Origin: Pempheris klunzingeri
Taxonomy: Eukaryota > Chordata > Actinopteri > Acropomatiformes > Pempheridae
DNA length: 64,000 nt
Assembly: GCF_042242105.1 (NCBI RefSeq)
Contig: NC_092019.1
Span: forward strand, 15,857,328 to 15,921,327
Reading direction: 5' to 3'
Numbering within the stretch: the first letter of the stretch is position 1; every line of letters starts with the position of its first letter. Shown here piece by piece: positions 1-30,864 of the stretch. A program made the translations under genes and the position numbers. Below the pieces are notes generated by a model. The model was given only the letters and a program-made list of their open reading frames with translations, had not been told where the DNA came from and made no database searches.

Positions 1-3000
1 CCTTCGTGTTTTTTTTTTTGAACACCTTTCCAACCCCACCTGCACCTCAGGGCCTCCGTGGCTACGTCCCAACAGCTCTTATTATTCGCCTTCACTGAGG
101 ACTGAGACAAAGCTAGGTGCTGTGTTTTGTTGAAGGTGCAGTGACCATGAGGTCTGTGCTGCAGCAGTCAAAGCAGTATTGTTATTGCATTTCCATTGTT
201 ATTATGTTTTAGTGAGTAAACAAATAGACACTGATTAATGGACTGACAGAAAATGAATCATCAATTTTGAGAATTGATGAATTACTTAAGCCATTTCTCA
301 AGTAACTGGATAAACAGCACGTCCCAAATCCATATTAGATATTAACTGTGAGCAGGATTTTAGTGTGAAGTGTGTTCACACTGGATAAATGACAAGATTA
401 AATGTATTCAAACCAGACAGTTTGCATACTGAATACAGTCAAAAGGAAATAGAGGAGCTGCTCCCAGCTAAAAAAAAAAGGTTTTTAGCTTTTAACTGGT
501 AGTTCTTTGTATGCTAACCACTAAAATGGTATACCATGATGGTTTGCATGTAGTGTATTACCATAGAGAATCAGTATTAGCATTGAACACAGAACTGCAG
601 CTGAGGCTGATGGGAATGTCATTTGTTTTGTATATGATTTGGACAAAGGGAAATTTTGACCCAATGCTTGCACTAGATTGAATATTACGGGATCACCCGG
701 GTTATTATAATCTCAATGTAATTCTTCAAACAGTTGTTTAGATGTTTCAGTCTGGACTAAAGTGGTGGACAGACCAACAGCGACCTTTGTGTGTGTGTAA
801 AAATTACACTCTCTGATGTCAGTTTCTCACATGTGAGGATTTTCTCTGTTTTAAATCATTGAATACATCTTGGTTTGACTGTTGTTATTCTGTAGAATAT
901 TCCCAGACCTCACATCTTGTGATGTTCATAACTGGTCCTGTGTGGCGAGCTGACCTGCAGTCACAAGATGAGGGGATGTTGGGAGGATGACTGAGGAAGA
1001 GGGGGTGGGGAGTTTAAGGGTGAAGGAAGGGGTGTGTTGATGGGGGTGGTGGCAGGTTGCAGGGTGGGGGGTGTTTGCATTAGGTGCCAAGAGGAGGATT
1101 TTTTTTATGCTTGCACAAGCCGGGAATGAAGCTCAGTGTGAGTTGACACTGATGGGATTAAAAAAAAGGGGTCTCCCTGTGGCCTGAAGCCAATTCCATG
1201 TTGCTAAACCTGGACCAGTTCATTCACACATGGATAGAGAGAGAGAGAGAGCGAGAATGAAAAGTGTGTTACCCCTCCCTGCTTTATATTCATGAGCCAG
1301 CAGTCTGTCTGAGGTATCATCTCCCTAGGCAACCCAGGCTCCACCCCCGTCTCTTTGTAGCACGACATATGAAAGCCATCTGTGTTTAGACCCTAAATCT
1401 CCATCCCTACACACTCCCTGCAGCGTCTATATGCTGTGTGTGTAATCCTTAACCAAGATGACTGGCTGGAAGTGATGATCTGAGTAACAAAGAAGACACT
1501 GGTCAAGAAAATGCTGTATTACAATTAAATTAGTAGTAACTGCTGTAATAATGATGGATTGTGCTGAGTGTATGTGGCTATGTGCTACAAATGATACAAA
1601 AGCAGCTATGTTGGACACTTCTTTTAATTATGGTCTTATTAATCATCAGCCGCTAAACTCTCAGTCAACATGAAAGTGTCACATCAAAGAAGGAAGTTGG
1701 CTCCAATTATGACTGCTGCAATTTAGGCTGGTGGCTGTTAATTCCGATGCTAAATCCACTAGGACTACATCAAAGATAAGACAAAACACTGGAGTGCTAA
1801 AAGATTCATTTTAATGGAGTGCTCACTATTCTTAATTGGCTTTGGTTTCTCTCCAGAGCCTATGATGTGATAACTTCAATATTTACCCACAGAACAAATT
1901 ACAGTTCAGGACAAGTGTCGATGAGTTTATATTCTCTGAGTCGCTCAAAAGAGCTCTGCTGTGTCGATGGTGCAATGGCCATGCAACAAATACTGCCAAA
2001 CAGCAGCAACGCAGTAATGTTGTTGCATTTTGTACGGACATGTATTACAGTACATAAATAATTAGTCAATCCAACAATTTCAATACGTGATTAATCATTT
2101 AAGTCATTTAGAAATTCCACCTTCTGTTTCCAGTTTCTTTGACATAATATACACATGTACCCAAGGCTACCTAGAAAGCACCATTTATACTATGTAGATT
2201 ATCCTGGTTGAATAAAGTAAAATGAACTTGAGTTGTGAGCGTGAGGGTTTTGGCATTTTATAGAAAAACAATTTATTGATTAATCCAGAATATTATCAAC
2301 AGAGGAATCAAATGAAATTGATTTTTGCGCTACATTTATTAGCTTAGTCGTCATTAGTGTGAAACTATGATGATTATGTCAGTTTACATTAGTGTGGCTA
2401 CTGGAGATGGGGAGGTTGTGGGTGTTTGTGGTGCCAAAGACTTTCTGCGATAACTATTATCCATCTTTAGGGAACATATAACCACAAACAGTGTTACATC
2501 CGCATATCAAACACAGATTCTGAACTGGTCCACAGCATGACTACTTGGCTCACTAGTCAAGACTAACAGCTAAATAAATGTACCTCCTACACAGTAGAAT
2601 AGATTACAGAAGTGTGTGATTCATTAAAACGTGAGACTGAAGCTGCTGACATGCAGGTGTTTGGCTTTAGGGAGACATGTTGCAGGCTGTATGCTGTGTA
2701 ACAGTAGGCCTCGTGTACAGGGAGTAGGTGAAGAGCTATACATTACAATACAACTTTTATGAAACTTGTATTAACTTTTACTGTGATGCAAATGTCAAAC
2801 ATCCAGAAAGTGTACCAAGCAGTGTTAATGCTGCATTGGCATCACTGGCTATTTTAATATCCCTCAACAAATCAAGCCATCATGACAGAACAGATCACTC
2901 ACATGAATTCTTTAATGAGATTGGTTGTGTATCTTTTTGTTGCAATTACACATATTAAGTACTTTATAGCAGTTAATAACCTTAGTAGCTTCGTTATTTT

Positions 3001-3900
3001 TACCCAAGCACATGAACAGGCACATACTTACATTATGATTTGTTTTAATCAAAACAAAAAATGACAGTGTAGAAAAAAGCATTTTCAAAACACATTAGAC
3101 TCTGAAGAAATGTTGATCAGTGCTCATTATGTAAAACATACAAAAGGCAAGATTTAAACTGCAAGTTAAATTAAAGTTGGCAGAAGTTTTAATCATCTGA
3201 TCAATCGGCCTAATGTTGCAGATGAATGGCACTCTAATTCCTGTCACTTCTCTCAGTGTTTTTAACATTACAGATCATGATTCCAGTGTAATTCAAAATC
3301 TGCATCTGTACACAGCAACTAAACATCTTAGTGACATCTGTTTTTTACACAAACATTTTAAAAGTACATATTACAACAAATGATTAATAATGTTAGATAA
3401 TACTCAAAGCTAACATAGTCAGTGAACGAAGGCAATGTAAACTTGCACCGTATTCACATAATTAGTGCATTAAAAACATTAACAGCTGCTCTTCACAGGG
3501 CACTGTGACATTACAACAATACAAGAACAATTCCTGTTAGAAAATAGATGCAAAGAGGCGAGTCAGTATTTGTCCAATAGGAACTTAAAATTGATGATGG
3601 TGCTACGTTCAGTAGTGATAACATTAAGACCTGCGTACTGTAAGCTTTACACAAGCGATTGTGGCAAGTCATTTGACTATAAATGTAATGTGTCCAACAT
3701 AAAAAAGAATGTAACAGAAAAATTGAATTTTGCCAACAAGCTGTCACTAGCTTTTTGGCAGGCAGCACAAGGGCTTCTTTAATCCACAGTGGGAAGCCAC
3801 CTACCAAATGCTAGTAACTAGTAAGTTGGTCCAGCAAGTGAGGAGCTATTCTTGATCCTACTCTGCTATTAAAGTAGTGAAAAAAGCTTGTTGGTTGACG
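1..3900. other. Non-coding stretch left of cldn12, no gene seen
   Basis: No reading frame here looks like a conserved exon on either strand; the short frames present are AT-rich and lack similarity I recognise. If the missing 5' exons of adam22 lie further left, as expected, this is adam22 intron. A fragment near 719-785 matches the end of a dispersed repeat that occurs more completely at 25.1-25.6 kb. I looked specifically for the ADAM22 prodomain exons (the conserved stretch around CHGLHGMF) and did not find them, but a short exon could be missed by eye. Confidence 0.5.
719..785 (+). repeat. Fragment of a dispersed fish repeat
   Basis: The segment reads as a version of the motif ATGTTTCAGTCTGGACTAAA followed by GTGGTGGACAGACC. 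Nearly the same words recur at about 25590-25630 in this window (TTTCAGCCTGGACCAAAGTGGTGGAC), at the end of a longer repeat copy. Only the terminal part is present here. The family name is unknown to me. Confidence 0.5.
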
Positions 3901-3927
3901 TGTCTTTCAGTACTTGCAGCAAAAAAC

Positions 3928-3933
3928 TTTATT
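3928..3933 (-). terminator. cldn12: Candidate poly(A) signal of cldn12
   Basis: TTTATT on the plus strand is AATAAA on the minus strand, about 290 bases beyond the cldn12 stop codon. It is the nearest canonical signal I noticed downstream of that gene; a longer 3' UTR is possible. Confidence 0.35.
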
Positions 3934-4224
3934 TTCTTCCCTTTCTACAATACTAAGCTGAATAGTGTGGTTTCCACCAGTGCTGTAGTGATCTTTGTTT
4001 TAGAGAAAATCTCATCCTTCATATAGTACCTCCAGGTTTTTTTTTACTGGGTCTCATCTTTTACAATCAGCAATTTACAGACCTGGAGTGACTCTTGGGG
4101 CTGTAAATAACTCTCATACTATTATCCTTCATCTGTCATATGCTATTAGTTTTATCAGTGGTGAACTGCATGGAGGTTAATGGACAGAAGCTTTCAATGT
4201 GTTTACATATCAGCTTCTCTTCTC

Positions 4225-5358
4225 TTACTGTCCCTGTGTCAGCACGGGAATGTCGATCTCTATGGCAGACATCCGAGAGCGGCTGGAATAGCGGTGGCCT
4301 GCGTAGCTCGACGCGTAGCCCTGAGAAGGAGCGTAGCTCTGCGAGGGTGCGTAGCTCTGCGAGGGTGCGTAGCTCTGTGAGGGAGCATAGCTGTAGGCCT
4401 GCGTCCCGCCCACCTCTGAACCATATCCATCTGGAGCGGACATCTGAGACATGTACACCTGTGGTGGTGCAGGAGCGACCACACTCTGAGCGTAGCCCTG
4501 GGCAGGCACATACGGCTGGGCGTCGATCACTGTGGGAGGATAGGTCTGTGGTGGGAAAGGCTGAGGACCATAAACTGGGGAAGGAGGATATCCGTTGGCA
4601 GTGAGAGGCTGGGTGGACAGAGAGGTGGGCATGGAGGGCAGGGGCAACCAAAACGGTGAAGGCAGCTTTTTACACATACAGTACCACATAAACATCAGCA
4701 GGGCTGCCAGCATTAGTCCTCCAGAGCAGCCTATAGATACATACACAGCAAAGCCGTCAGAGAAAATGTTCTCATATCTGATGTTCATTTCCTTGGTGCG
4801 GAACAGGAACCACACTGAGGGTGCGATGGGGATAGCTCCACCCAGGAACAAGAACATGCCAGCCACCAGGTGACAGCCGGCACTGTTAACAAGAAATCTG
4901 AGGGCCTTAATGTCCGGTTCAGGCTTGTCTGAGCAGCAGCAGGTTTTGCACATTCCTGCCATGGACAGCAGCAAGGCTAGAGAGCCGAGCAGCAGGCCTG
5001 TAGGCAGACAGAACTGCAGGATCCGCAGATCCAGCTGGTCCACTTTAGAGTACCACTAGAACATGAGAAAACAGGACTTCTGTTAGATTAAAGACATAAT
5101 AAACAAAAGCAGAGGAGAGCAGATTTCTAAAAGCAATACCTCTGAATCATAGTAGTAACATCCGGAATAGCCATCCTGTTTCACACATTTAGCCCACAGC
5201 CCATCATACACGCTGATATTCTTGGCATTACGATTGAAGGTGACGAGCCTCGTTATACGCCACTGTGGGATTAATGCTGCCACAGCAATCCCTCCCACAG
5301 ACACAAAGGCAATGATGAAGGCAAAGGCATTGGTGGCGTGAATGTCCCGGCACGACAT
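4225..5358 (-). CDS. cldn12: Claudin-12, two coding exons, extended C-terminal tail
   Basis: Four-pass membrane protein of the claudin family (tight-junction-related, plasma membrane). Coding exons are 5358-5140 and 5055-4225; the donor is GAG|GTATTG, the acceptor TCTAG|TGG, and phase is kept. The product is 349 residues. The start MSCRDIH matches human claudin-12 (MGCRDVH), as do FNRN, GLW-KC, the WYS-VDQLDLR-LQF block, NSAGCHLVAG and the end SRSRMSAIEIDIPV. The first extracellular loop has GLWAKC and a second Cys (SGCYYY), in place of the canonical claudin W-GLW-C-C arrangement, as expected for this divergent claudin. Human claudin-12 is 244 residues; the extra ~100 lie in the cytoplasmic tail (about 219-330), rich in Pro, Tyr, Ser and Gln with four SYAPSQ repeats. 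As I recall, human CLDN12 has an intronless coding region, whereas here an intron follows residue 73. The gene lies antisense upstream of the visible adam22 exons. Confidence 0.95.
4321..4392 (-). repeat. cldn12: Four tandem 18-bp units encoding SYAPSQ in cldn12
   Basis: Four consecutive in-frame units encode SYAPSQ, followed by GY. The 18-nt units are nearly identical at the DNA level, so the array is probably recent and prone to copy-number change. A degenerate unit (AYSYAPSQ) precedes it in the protein. Confidence 0.9.
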
Positions 5359-6800
5359 GGTGGGTGCTAACAGGAACTGAAGCCACGGGACGAGTTGCTG
5401 TTTGAACAAATGAAGAGAGGAAGTCAGAAAGAAGTGGCTGGTCAGTGCAGAGGAAAGAGATGAGCCATTATGTGACTTTAGTAAATAATTTTCGAGTACA
5501 CAGAACTCAGAGGAAAAAGGCACGGTTATACAAGTTTCTCCAAATGGCCCCGTTATTATTGAAGTGAGCTAACTGTGCCACAGACTGACCTAGCTATGGG
5601 CAACCCCCCTGTATTTCTATTCACCACTGCTTAGTTGACCCAATAACTACTGTCCCCAAGAAACAATGCTCTCATTTCATTAGCAAACAAAGTGGGAATG
5701 ACTTCGGGGCTGAGCTTACAGGGCAGCAGTGTCTATACTGCAGTGCATTACATAGACTGTACCGCCAAACAATGAGCAATTGAATTACATGCTTGAGCGA
5801 CTGACCATGACTGTGAAGAAACTTTATCTTGAGAAACTCTTATATGTTTATTACGATCATGCCTGAATATTTTTATTTCTTGCATAGCTGCTTTGAACTG
5901 GGCTTTTCAATGGCCACCAGACAGCTTTTAAGTTTATTTAAGAGTTATTGAGTGTGTTTAAAACACTTTATGTGCTTGCTAGTAGCTCTTAAGATTAATT
6001 GCTGGTCCCATACAAACTTAAGTGAAGTGTCACACGTGGTCCTTATTGACTGATTATAATATATAGTGGCTTTTAAAGTTAGGGAGACTCATTTCTGGAG
6101 ACTCTATCTGCAACATCTTTTCAATCATCATCTAATTTCTAAGGCCTTACATTATTATACAAAATCATACCTGTCTAGTTAAAATATTTCTTGTCCTAAC
6201 ATTTGATGTCATTTGTTTATTTTTCTGCTCACACTCACTGAAACCCCACACAGTTTTCATCTTTATCAACACATGTAAAGCACCTCGTTATATGTTTCCC
6301 TTATCATGGTAAAATGTGACTAAAGGACATCAGCAGAGAGCAGTGATGACAGCTTCTCTACAGTAAACCTGTCTGGTAATACACTGACTAATACCATGGC
6401 TATATAATCGTACAAACACCACAACAAGTCCCATTTTGAGATTAACGTTACACCATAATGATCACTATGAACTGAGGAAGCCATTATTACACTCATTAGC
6501 ACCGTTAGCCTAGCCTAGTCAACAATGCTTGGCTAACTTACAATAACATCGGTTTAACTCTTTTATCGTATTGACTTCGCTAAGAACTACGGCCATAACA
6601 GTAAAAATGAGGACACAAACAATACTTGTGTATTAGAAAGGAGATAACCTGCATTTATCGCTGATGTTAACGCTACTTCGTTAGCCAGCTGGCTAGCTAG
6701 CTGATGGCTAACAAGTTAGCATTACAGCAACCTGTTGCGCCCCGGATTCCTCAATGTGAAGCTCAAACATGACAACTACATTAAACACTGACTACAATAC

Positions 6801-6945
6801 CTTATGTTTCCAGCGCTTCAGCCGTGCTTATAACGAAGGCGATGTCATTTCAGACAGGTCCTCCTTATCTTTACACACTTGGACACACACCAAACCGGAG
6901 TCTTTTCAGTGAAGTACAGTAGACTGGAGCGTAAACAGGAAGTGG
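6801..6945 (-). other. cldn12: Probable 5' UTR exon and promoter edge of cldn12
   Basis: On the minus strand a donor AAG|GTATTG occurs at the 6801/6800 boundary, of the same type as the coding-exon donor of cldn12. Candidate acceptors just upstream of the ATG are at about 5398 (AAACAG|CAACTC) and about 5372 (CTTCAG|TTCC). An ETS-like motif CAGGAAGTG lies at 6936-6944. The right (5') edge is a guess. No alternative start codon is needed. Confidence 0.4.
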
Positions 6946-7164
6946 TCATGGGAGGAGTTTCCGCCCTCAGCGATGTCTCACAGGTGGTTTGTTTGTTCAT
7001 ATCGAAGGACATGAGCAGAAAAGTCACAGGGATGATACAACTAGACACAGATTACAGATTTAAAGTAGATATAATAACGAGGCAAGCAAAATAGCACAAC
7101 AGAGTAAATGCAAATGTCCAGTTTATTTTTGTCTTTTCTATCGCTTTGTTTTTTTCACTCTACC

Positions 7165-7248
7165 TGTTTATATTGTTGCTGCTGTAACAAGAAAATTTCC
7201 CCCTATGGGGGATCAAATAAAGAAAGTCTCAAAGTCTCAAAGTTTTCC
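7165..7248 (+). mobile_element. 3' tail of a non-LTR retrotransposon (LINE) fragment
   Basis: GTAACAAGAAAATTTCCCCC followed by TATGGGGGATCAAATAAAG, then a short tandem AAAGTCTC tail, is the typical 3' end of fish L2/Maui-like or related LINEs. Only the tail is present and no reverse-transcriptase frame was seen, so this is a 5'-truncated copy. Family assignment is from memory of the motif. Confidence 0.6.
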
Positions 7249-7507
7249 AGAAATAGATTAAAAAAGTTAAAATAGCTCCAAAAACCTGGAATTACAAAAC
7301 ATATTAGTTGGTCTGCTATTGCCATTCAGGTATAGTAGCATCCAAGTATCTTGTAAGACGGTCAACAAATATTCTGTCCAAACCCTCAACGTTATTTTTG
7401 TGGAAACCATAAGATATTATGTGTCCAGTTATTAGTCAGGTGATTCTCTCAGGTGCTCCTCGTCATGTCCTTTGCTCTGAATTTATGTAAACACAGCTTT
7501 AAAGGGG

Positions 7508-7526
7508 TGTGTGTGTGTGTGTGTGT
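7508..7526 (+). repeat. Short (GT)n microsatellite
   Basis: About nine GT units, lying in the non-coding DNA just left of the first visible adam22 exon. Confidence 0.7.
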
Positions 7527-7732
7527 CTGTCGGTGCAGTGTTACCAAAACTGACAGTCCGCCCAATCAGCATACCGGTCGTCAAATACAGATTTGACAAA
7601 CAAGCAGCAAGGACATACAGTATAATTTACACATAGACAAACTCAGCTGAACTTGAACACAGCTGCTTCACTCCCGTCTGCATATCAGACACGTTATAAA
7701 CCTGACTGAATTCCTTTGTTTGTGTCTTTCAG

Positions 7733-26934
<19,202 letters not shown>

Positions 26935-29866
26935 ACAGCTATCTCACCCACTCTGCAAAAGACCTTAAGGAAATACACTTGTCTCTCCTTTTCTATGAAT
27001 GAAAAACACAAAAATGAAACAAAATTGACTCTAAGCGATTACAGAGAAAGAAAGAGAGAGAGCCCCCCACCGGAGTGGAAATAGGCAAAGGTGTGTGTGA
27101 GTAAGTGTGTACAAGCATCTCCGAGGCTGTCTTACCAGACGGCGTCATTCAGTGGTTCTCTACAAGGCGACGTGGAGAGCCGGCGGAGAAACCAGCTCCA
27201 CATCAGCCCCAGACCAGCCGGAGCTCAGACTGAGCTGTTCCTGTCTGCTCAGGCCTCACCTACGGGACTGGAAACCCCACCACTCCCACCAACCACCCCC
27301 TCCCAAAAAAACCCCACAAAAAAAACCCTGCCCTAAAACCTTACACCCCGACACATCCTCCTCAGCTCGGCTCTCGTCATACTCACCTCAACGCCACTGT
27401 CCCCCACCCTCCCCCACTCGAGTCTTTTGGAGCTCTTCTCTAGAAGGAGCATTGGAGCCAGGAGCAGGTCATCGCGTCCCACTGCATCGCTGGATTCGTT
27501 GGATCATTTTGACGCACGTGAAACACTGTAGAAACTCCAACACTGTATGCATGAGACAACCCCATTTATCAGCGAGCTCCTCCCTCCTCCTCCTGAAAAG
27601 ATGAGAAGAACAGTTGTATGATCTGAAAGGAAAGCATGCGAGGGGGCAGTGATTTTATACATTCTGTAGGCTTAGACGCTTTCCCTCCACTATAGGTAAC
27701 CCATATTGTATCACCAGTTATAGCCCAAAACCCATGACATGGACCCAACCTGACCCCGCCCTGCTCATCCTGCCCCTCGGTTTGTCTGTGCGTGTGTAAA
27801 TATGTACAGTAAAATACACACAGAGTATGTTTCTGCCTTTATTTTGAAAGAGGAAAAGATAGAGGGACATGTCTTTTCTCCTCTCCTCTCCTTGTTGTAT
27901 TGTGTTGTAGACAGAAGCAGATTTCTGTAGATAAGTGTAGAGACCCCGCACTCGTTCTTCTGTCTGTGTTTCTATTTTTCGTCCTCATTTTTTCTCCCTC
28001 TGGCTCCTTTTCCTGTGTGACTGTGACCTATATAGCTTTCTCCATCCACAGCAGAATGTAAAAGTGTTTTTTTTAAAAAAATATTATCCTGGCCCTGGTT
28101 TCAGCCACCTCTGGGATAAATACACAGACATCCAGTAATGACTGAGGAAGTATTGATAAAGAAGTTGATGGTGGCACATTGAGTGTTGCTGAAGCGGCAG
28201 GTGATGAGTATTATTTAGGAGAATTTAAATAGTTTTATGTGTCATTCCTGAGTAAAATGAATGGGATGTGTTTGGTGTAGTTGTAGATGTGCCACTTTTC
28301 ACTCATGTGGTTTTTGGAAAATTCCCGTTGATAATATTAAGATGTGTTTAGTTTCCCCTGATTCTACATTTGGATGTTTTAGACCAGTGTGCTCCCGTTT
28401 TCATAGTGGCAGCACATGAAGTCACTCAGATGAATGAATACGACGTCAATAATGCAAGCGTGTTTGATGGCCTAACTGGGTGAGAAATTGGAAACTGGGA
28501 TTGAAATATGCATTTTGGATTTAGCTGTGATGAGAAATTTAACCTTGTAAATCATTAACTATGCTGTACAGTGCTTGCTGTTTGAGCTTGTGAAGACCAA
28601 CAGCATGACAAGTTCTATATCAAATTAAGTTATTTCTCTGGTAGGCTATTTGTGAGACCATAATGGGAAACGAGCATGTCACTGAAAGACCTTTTTTTCC
28701 CCCCACCTCATTGCCTATTTGCTCTTGTCTAAATGGGTTTGTGTGCCACAGACTACACTGTTTGTTTGTCAGAAAAATCAGGACAATTCATATCAGGAAG
28801 TCACAGGGTTTAGAAGTGATCGAGAATGCCGCTTTTGTGCTTTGACTGCCTGTGTAGCTACTCAAGGTGGATTTCTTTGGAAACTAATCCCTTATCACTC
28901 CCCAAAAGTAAGTTCTTTGTACAGTTACGACTCATTGCTCTACCTTGTGTAGACGTTGTCGTCTTAAGGCCTCCTGTTTGTCATTTTACTGTTTAGTTTT
29001 TGTTCCGGCGTGGACACGTGTTCATTTGTAATTCTTGTATGCATTAGGACTGTATAGGTAATACGATCTTCACAATATTGGACAAATATTGCTACTAGTA
29101 TCTTTTTTATTAAGTAACTTTGTAATGTTCACTTTTTTCTCAGCATTATGTACAGCAACGACTCAAACAGTAATTAAGTGCATTATTGTAATTATGTGTG
29201 TTGATGAGTTTGAATGGAGACATGTTGAGTTTTTTGAAACACATTTGTCCCGGGGGCCAATAGAAGCGGTCATTCCTCTGGCATGTGCTAATCTGTATCA
29301 TAAGAGGTTTTGACGCGCATAATGTTGTAAATGAGATCTGTATAGGCTCATGATTTGCCTTCTGCCAGACCTTTCTTCTTCGCTCTGGTCTTCTTAAAGC
29401 ATTGGTCAGTGTCCAGGGGTCCAGTCATCTTACCGGGCCGCCCGAGGCTGAGAGCACCATCTCAGAGCACTTGAGTGATATTGTTAACATCATAATACTG
29501 TGCTACAGCGAGACATTTGTCCCGGTGTCATGGACATTGCGCTGCTCTACACTCTGATAACTCTCTGCTGAGGATTGGACCTGGCAGGCTGCAGCGATTC
29601 CTGCGACACTACAGCTGTCGATCTTCTAAACATATCTGCTGTATCCGATTGACAGATCCTATCAGGACGACTCTGACGATGCGCTGTCTGTCTCTGTCTG
29701 GCCAGAGACTTGAATGTATTCGTGTACTGGAACACACCAACCACCCAGTCTGAACCATGTGGTCCCATCCTGCCAGACACATCAGCACTCTGCTGCAGGA
29801 GCCACAACAACCCCACATGTACTAGTTCAAATCTAGTTCAAATACTGCAGTTGCTGTCGTTTTTTT

Positions 29867-29885
29867 TTTATTTCATTTTTTTATT
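29867..29885 (-). terminator. gtpbp10: Distal candidate poly(A) signals for gtpbp10
   Basis: Two plus-strand TTTATT words (29867-29872 and 29880-29885) are AATAAA on the minus strand. If used, the gtpbp10 and adam22 3' ends would overlap by about 100 bases. Confidence 0.25.
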
Positions 29886-29979
29886 TTGCCTGTATGCTGT
29901 ACAGACTGATGATGCAAAAATCAATCCCCATATTTTTTCCCCCTCTTAATCATTCAGTATTGTAATATATTTAATATAA

Positions 29980-29985
29980 AATAAA
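29980..29985 (+). terminator. adam22: Poly(A) signal of adam22
   Basis: AATAAA, about 3 kb after the adam22 stop codon. It is followed by a GT-containing region (CCGTCTTTGC). Confidence 0.6.
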
Positions 29986-30128
29986 CCTTTCATCGACACA
30001 TCCGTCTTTGCTCATATTTCTGATACCTTTAACTTGTAGAGAAAAAGAAACCCTACAGGTCTGCTGGAAAACAGACTCTATAAATGTTTGGTATTACAAT
30101 ATGGTAAATGAGCACACACTTGAAATGC

Positions 30129-30362
30129 ACTGATCCAATACTGACCTTATTTAACTGAACGTTATCAGCCACAACGACAATACATAGTTTCTTTGACAAT
30201 GTCATAAAATGCAGTGTTTTCATTTTTTTGGTGCCACAGTAAGAGACTAATTTTAAGAGAGCTATGGTATTGGGTCAGTACTCTGTATTGGCAGATTCCC
30301 AGAGTCGAGCTATCAGAATCAATAGCAGGGGGAGAAAAAGTTGCATCAGTGCATCCCTCCAA
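30129..30362. mobile_element. Inverted-repeat element between adam22 and gtpbp10
   Basis: The left end TGCACTGATCCAATACTGAC and the right end TTGCATCAGTGCATCC are inverted relatives, with interior words on both sides reading 'ccaatactgacc' and 'gggtcagtactctgtattgg'. This resembles the fish repeats that start AGGGATGCACCGAT. A second, similar element is at 49514-49937. No coding potential. Confidence 0.55.
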
Positions 30363-30466
30363 CACCCACACACAATAAAAATAAATACAATCTTTGGATG
30401 AAGAGCATTTGCATGAAACAGAAAAGAACTAACAAATACACCTCTCCTCTCTTTCATTCTTTATAA

Positions 30467-30472
30467 TTTAAT
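30467..30472 (-). terminator. gtpbp10: Proximal candidate poly(A) signal for gtpbp10
   Basis: TTTAAT on plus is ATTAAA on minus, the commonest variant signal, 390 bases after the gtpbp10 stop. Confidence 0.3.
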
Positions 30473-30864
30473 GTGTGTGGCACCAAACGTTGTCTAACAT
30501 CCTTTCATGGGTAAGCGTAGAAATCTGTTTAGTTGTCACCAGTCTTACTATGATGTATCCTGTTAACTGTGGCTTAGATTCTGATAATAACCTCTGACCA
30601 AACAGGCGACTATTCATAGTACAGTTCAACTCGTGGAGCGTTGTAACACTGAGCGCTTTGGCTGTGACCGTCGGTGAATCCTCATCCTCCAACACGCCCG
30701 CGGACAGGTCTGCACTGAAACCGCAGTTTCTGTCATCACAGGTGTTTCTCAGTGGATGATGTCTAGCTGCCATTGAAGTTTAACTATTTTGAACTTCTTT
30801 TCGGCAGCCGGAGTCTATCTCATCACACGCTGTAGGTCCCACTGACGTGTGACATGCATGTTTA

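Larger units (their letters stand above)
26935..30005 (+). other. adam22: adam22 3' UTR
   Basis: No conserved frame follows the adam22 stop. The frame at 27107-27604 (165 codons) shows no similarity and lies in GC-rich, proline-biased UTR sequence. The region ends near a canonical AATAAA at 29980-29985. Where the transcript actually ends is inferred. Confidence 0.6.

Noticed and set aside
4140-4604. Plus-strand frame of 154 codons opposite cldn12
   Set aside because: It is the antisense shadow of the cldn12 tail repeats, with Arg/Ser-rich low-complexity translation and no similarity.
27107-27604. 165-codon plus-strand frame after adam22
   Set aside because: It lies in the 3' UTR; Pro/Ser/His-rich composition follows the C-rich DNA, with no conserved block.
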